A DNA stretch of 64,000 bases from JAIYDQ01 sp034408855 (GTDB lineage: Bacteria; Planctomycetota; Planctomycetia; Pirellulales; Pirellulaceae): contig JAWXCK010000074.1 of assembly GCA_034408855.1 (NCBI GenBank), positions 141,795 to 205,794 on the forward strand. Direction: 5' to 3'. Below are positions 62,093-64,000 of this stretch, piece by piece (position 1 is the stretch's first letter; each line of letters opens with the position of its first letter). The notes beneath the pieces are model-generated. The model did no database searches, had not been told where the DNA came from, and saw only the letters and a list, made by a program, of their open reading frames with translations. The position numbers were made by a program, and so were the translations under genes.

Positions 62093-63808
62093 ATGAAAAT
62101 TAGTACCATTCCGCGTCTCTACCGCAATGTTCGTCGCTGGCAAGAGATTATCGTCATCCTTCGCCGCTACGGTTTAGCGGATTGGCTAAGTCGCTTGCAG
62201 CTCGACTTTATCCGCGATTGGATCAAGGACGAAACGGGCGTCCCGCTGGCTAGCTACACTCGCGAAACTCGAATTCGGATGGCGATTACCGAGTTAGGAC
62301 CGACTTTTATCAAGCTCGGACAAGTCCTCTCGCTTCGGCCGGATCTCGTCGGATCAGCTTTGGCTACCGAGCTCCAAATGCTCCAAACGCAAGTTCCGGC
62401 GGACTCCTTTGAGTTGGTCCAAAACATTGTTTCTTCGGAGCTCGGCCTAAGCATCGATGAAGCCTTTCTATCGTTCGAAGAAACGCCGATCGCCTCGGCA
62501 TCGATTGGCCAAGTTCATCGCGCTCAGTTGCACGACGGGACGCCGGTGGTCGTCAAAGTCCAGCACGACAATATTCAGAGTAAAGTTCGCGAGGACATGG
62601 AAGTCTTAGCTGGATTAGCCGGCTTGGCCGAACGAATTCCAGAACTCGCCGCTTGGCAGCCGCGGTCATTGGTCGAGCAGCTTTCACGGTCTCTCAAACG
62701 AGAACTGAGCTTTACGCGCGAACTTAACAACCTGCTGGTCTTCGAAAAAGAGTTCCGCAAATTCGAAGGGCTGAAAATCCCGAAGCCGTTCCCCAAACTT
62801 TCAACGGCCCGTGTTTTAACGATGGAGCGAATAGAAGGGCGCGATATTGCTGAATTCATAGGCAGCGAATCCAACATCGGCAGTCCGATTCTCGATACCT
62901 TCCCTCGCCGGGCTGCCGAACTTTACATGGAGATGATCTTCGTCAAAGGCATCTATCATGCTGATCCGCATCCGGGAAATGTGCTTGTTCTTGACGACGG
63001 CAGTCTCGGGTTGCTCGACTTCGGAATGGTAGGTCGGATCGATGATACGCTTCGCGAGACGATCGAAGAAATGCTCTTAGCAATCGCCTCTGCCGATTCC
63101 ACCTTGCTAACGATCCTCATCAAACGGGTCGGCAAGCCCCCGCTTCGACTCGACGATAGCGGCCTGAGTATTGACGTGGCCGACTTGGTGGCTACTTACG
63201 GATCGCAGCCCTTGGATGCATTCGATTTAGCGGGTGTACTTAACGACGTCACCGACATCCTCCATCGCCATCATATCTCGCTGCCGCAGCAAACGGCAAT
63301 GTTGCTCAAAACATTGATCACCTTGGAAGGAACCATCGGCCAGCTCAATCCGACCTTCAGCCTTCTCGAAGTCATGCAGCCATTTTTTCGCAAGATGTGG
63401 CTGCGTCGACTCTCACCTCGTAGACAGACACGACGGCTACGTCGTATCTATTTTGAACTGGAAGGGCTCTTAGAAAAACTGCCTGGTCAAGTCAGTGGAC
63501 TGGTCGAGATGGTCCGACAAGGCAAACTCGACGTGCATCTATCGCACCGCGGACTCTCGCCCAGCATCAATCGATTGGTACTAGGCCTGCTGACAAGTTC
63601 GCTGTTGCTCGGTTCGTCGGTATTATTGGCCTTCAAAGTCCCGCCGCTCCTGTTCATCTCCGGCGGGCCGATGGGACTCAAAGACCTATCGCTACTCGGA
63701 TTGGTCGGATTCGTTGTGAGCCTGATGGTCAGCGTCCGATTGCTCCTGGCAATCAACAACTCCGGCCATCTCGACCCCGCCTCGGAAAAAGACGATGATT
63801 TAGGATGA
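62093..63808 (+). CDS. UbiB/AarF/ABC1-family kinase-like protein
   Basis: Atypical kinase-like protein of 571 residues. ATG 62093 is chosen because GGAG lies 9 bases before it; a start 21 codons upstream is less likely. Conserved parts are the KxGQ motif FIKLGQVLSLRPDLV, the Ala-rich loop SASIGQVHRAQL, VVVKVQHDN, HADPHPGNVLVL and LLDFGMVGRID. Two C-terminal membrane helices (LLTSSLLLGSSVLLAFKV, LGLVGFVVSLMVSVRLLLAI) tether it. Family members support coenzyme Q or other isoprenoid-lipid metabolism. No quinone gene lies next to it. Confidence 0.9.
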   Translation: MKISTIPRLYRNVRRWQEIIVILRRYGLADWLSRLQLDFIRDWIKDETGVPLASYTRETRIRMAITELGPTFIKLGQVLSLRPDLVGSALATELQMLQTQVPADSFELVQNIVSSELGLSIDEAFLSFEETPIASASIGQVHRAQLHDGTPVVVKVQHDNIQSKVREDMEVLAGLAGLAERIPELAAWQPRSLVEQLSRSLKRELSFTRELNNLLVFEKEFRKFEGLKIPKPFPKLSTARVLTMERIEGRDIAEFIGSESNIGSPILDTFPRRAAELYMEMIFVKGIYHADPHPGNVLVLDDGSLGLLDFGMVGRIDDTLRETIEEMLLAIASADSTLLTILIKRVGKPPLRLDDSGLSIDVADLVATYGSQPLDAFDLAGVLNDVTDILHRHHISLPQQTAMLLKTLITLEGTIGQLNPTFSLLEVMQPFFRKMWLRRLSPRRQTRRLRRIYFELEGLLEKLPGQVSGLVEMVRQGKLDVHLSHRGLSPSINRLVLGLLTSSLLLGSSVLLAFKVPPLLFISGGPMGLKDLSLLGLVGFVVSLMVSVRLLLAINNSGHLDPASEKDDDLG

Positions 63809-63809
63809 A

Positions 63810-63895
63810 GACAAGAAGATGGGGGCAAGAAAATAGAGTTTCGACATGTATGATTTACGCCTTTATCTTCTTGCCCCATTTTCTTGCCTTAAGGG
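63810..63895. repeat. Paired GGCAAGAAAAT/ATTTTCTTGCC units after the UbiB-like gene
   Basis: GGGGGCAAGAAAAT (from 63831) and the complement ATTTTCTTGCC (63878-63888), together with CTTCTTGCCCC, can pair in more than one register. It may terminate the UbiB-like transcript. The remaining 63896-64000 bases show no gene. Confidence 0.5.
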
Positions 63896-64000
63896 CATTT
63901 CTTATGGCTCTTCCGCAGAAACTGTGGGTGGTTTTCGCGATCCGCAATCGATTTTAGCCGTGAAATACAAGGAAAACACTGGACTGAGTGATTGCAAAAA

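Overview
The window most likely comes from a Planctomycetota chromosome, probably of the Pirellulales type. The grounds are family-level and no database search was run. They are: secreted proteins with an N-terminal LEPR-XLL-like motif, a PEP-CTERM protein, a dockerin-ended ELW-repeat protein, a 1,405-residue SdrD-type/FG-GAP-like surface protein, an oversized SecA, a double-length UvrA, Gram-negative lipid A genes, and many palindromic repeats between genes.

Layout. 1-9788 (minus strand) is a type I-G (formerly I-U) CRISPR-Cas locus: cas3, csx17, csb1 and csb2, then a 470-base gap with two large hairpins, then cas2 and a cas4-cas1 fusion that runs off the left edge. No CRISPR array lies in the window. 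10373-13957 holds an FHA-GAF histidine kinase and a secreted M28 peptidase. 14131-17788 is an envelope cluster: Skp/OmpH chaperone, lpxC, lpxA and a Gfo/Idh dehydrogenase overlapping lpxA. 18125-22756 has secA and a ThuA-domain protein, and 22941-29471 (minus) the tandem UvrA. 29668-30655 has a RegA-type response regulator and a small unknown gene. 30665-34510 (minus) has a ChlI/MoxR-like ATPase with a vWA partner, and an unknown gene.

34641-46889 is almost all on the minus strand: ilvD, a PhoD-type phosphatase, the ELW-repeat protein, the PEP-CTERM protein, an XPB-like helicase overlapping a Bax1-like (DUF790) nuclease, and a large secreted unknown. 47649-52479 (minus) is a tight three-gene operon for a probable electron conduit: a cytoplasmic protein with two cyclic-nucleotide-binding-like domains and four [4Fe-4S] motifs, a four-helix putative b-type cytochrome, and a membrane-anchored ten-heme cytochrome c. 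The right end carries a nucleoside hydrolase, a small unknown gene, a WD40 protein followed 18 bases later by the surface protein, a lipoprotein, a DapA-family aldolase and a UbiB-family kinase.

The most unusual items are the XPB-Bax1 pair, the cNMP/FeS-cytochrome operon, the four-ATPase UvrA, the lpxA-coupled dehydrogenase (possible diamino-sugar lipid A), and several families of 60-70 base hairpin repeats, some with conserved loops. No tRNA, rRNA or insertion sequence was recognised.
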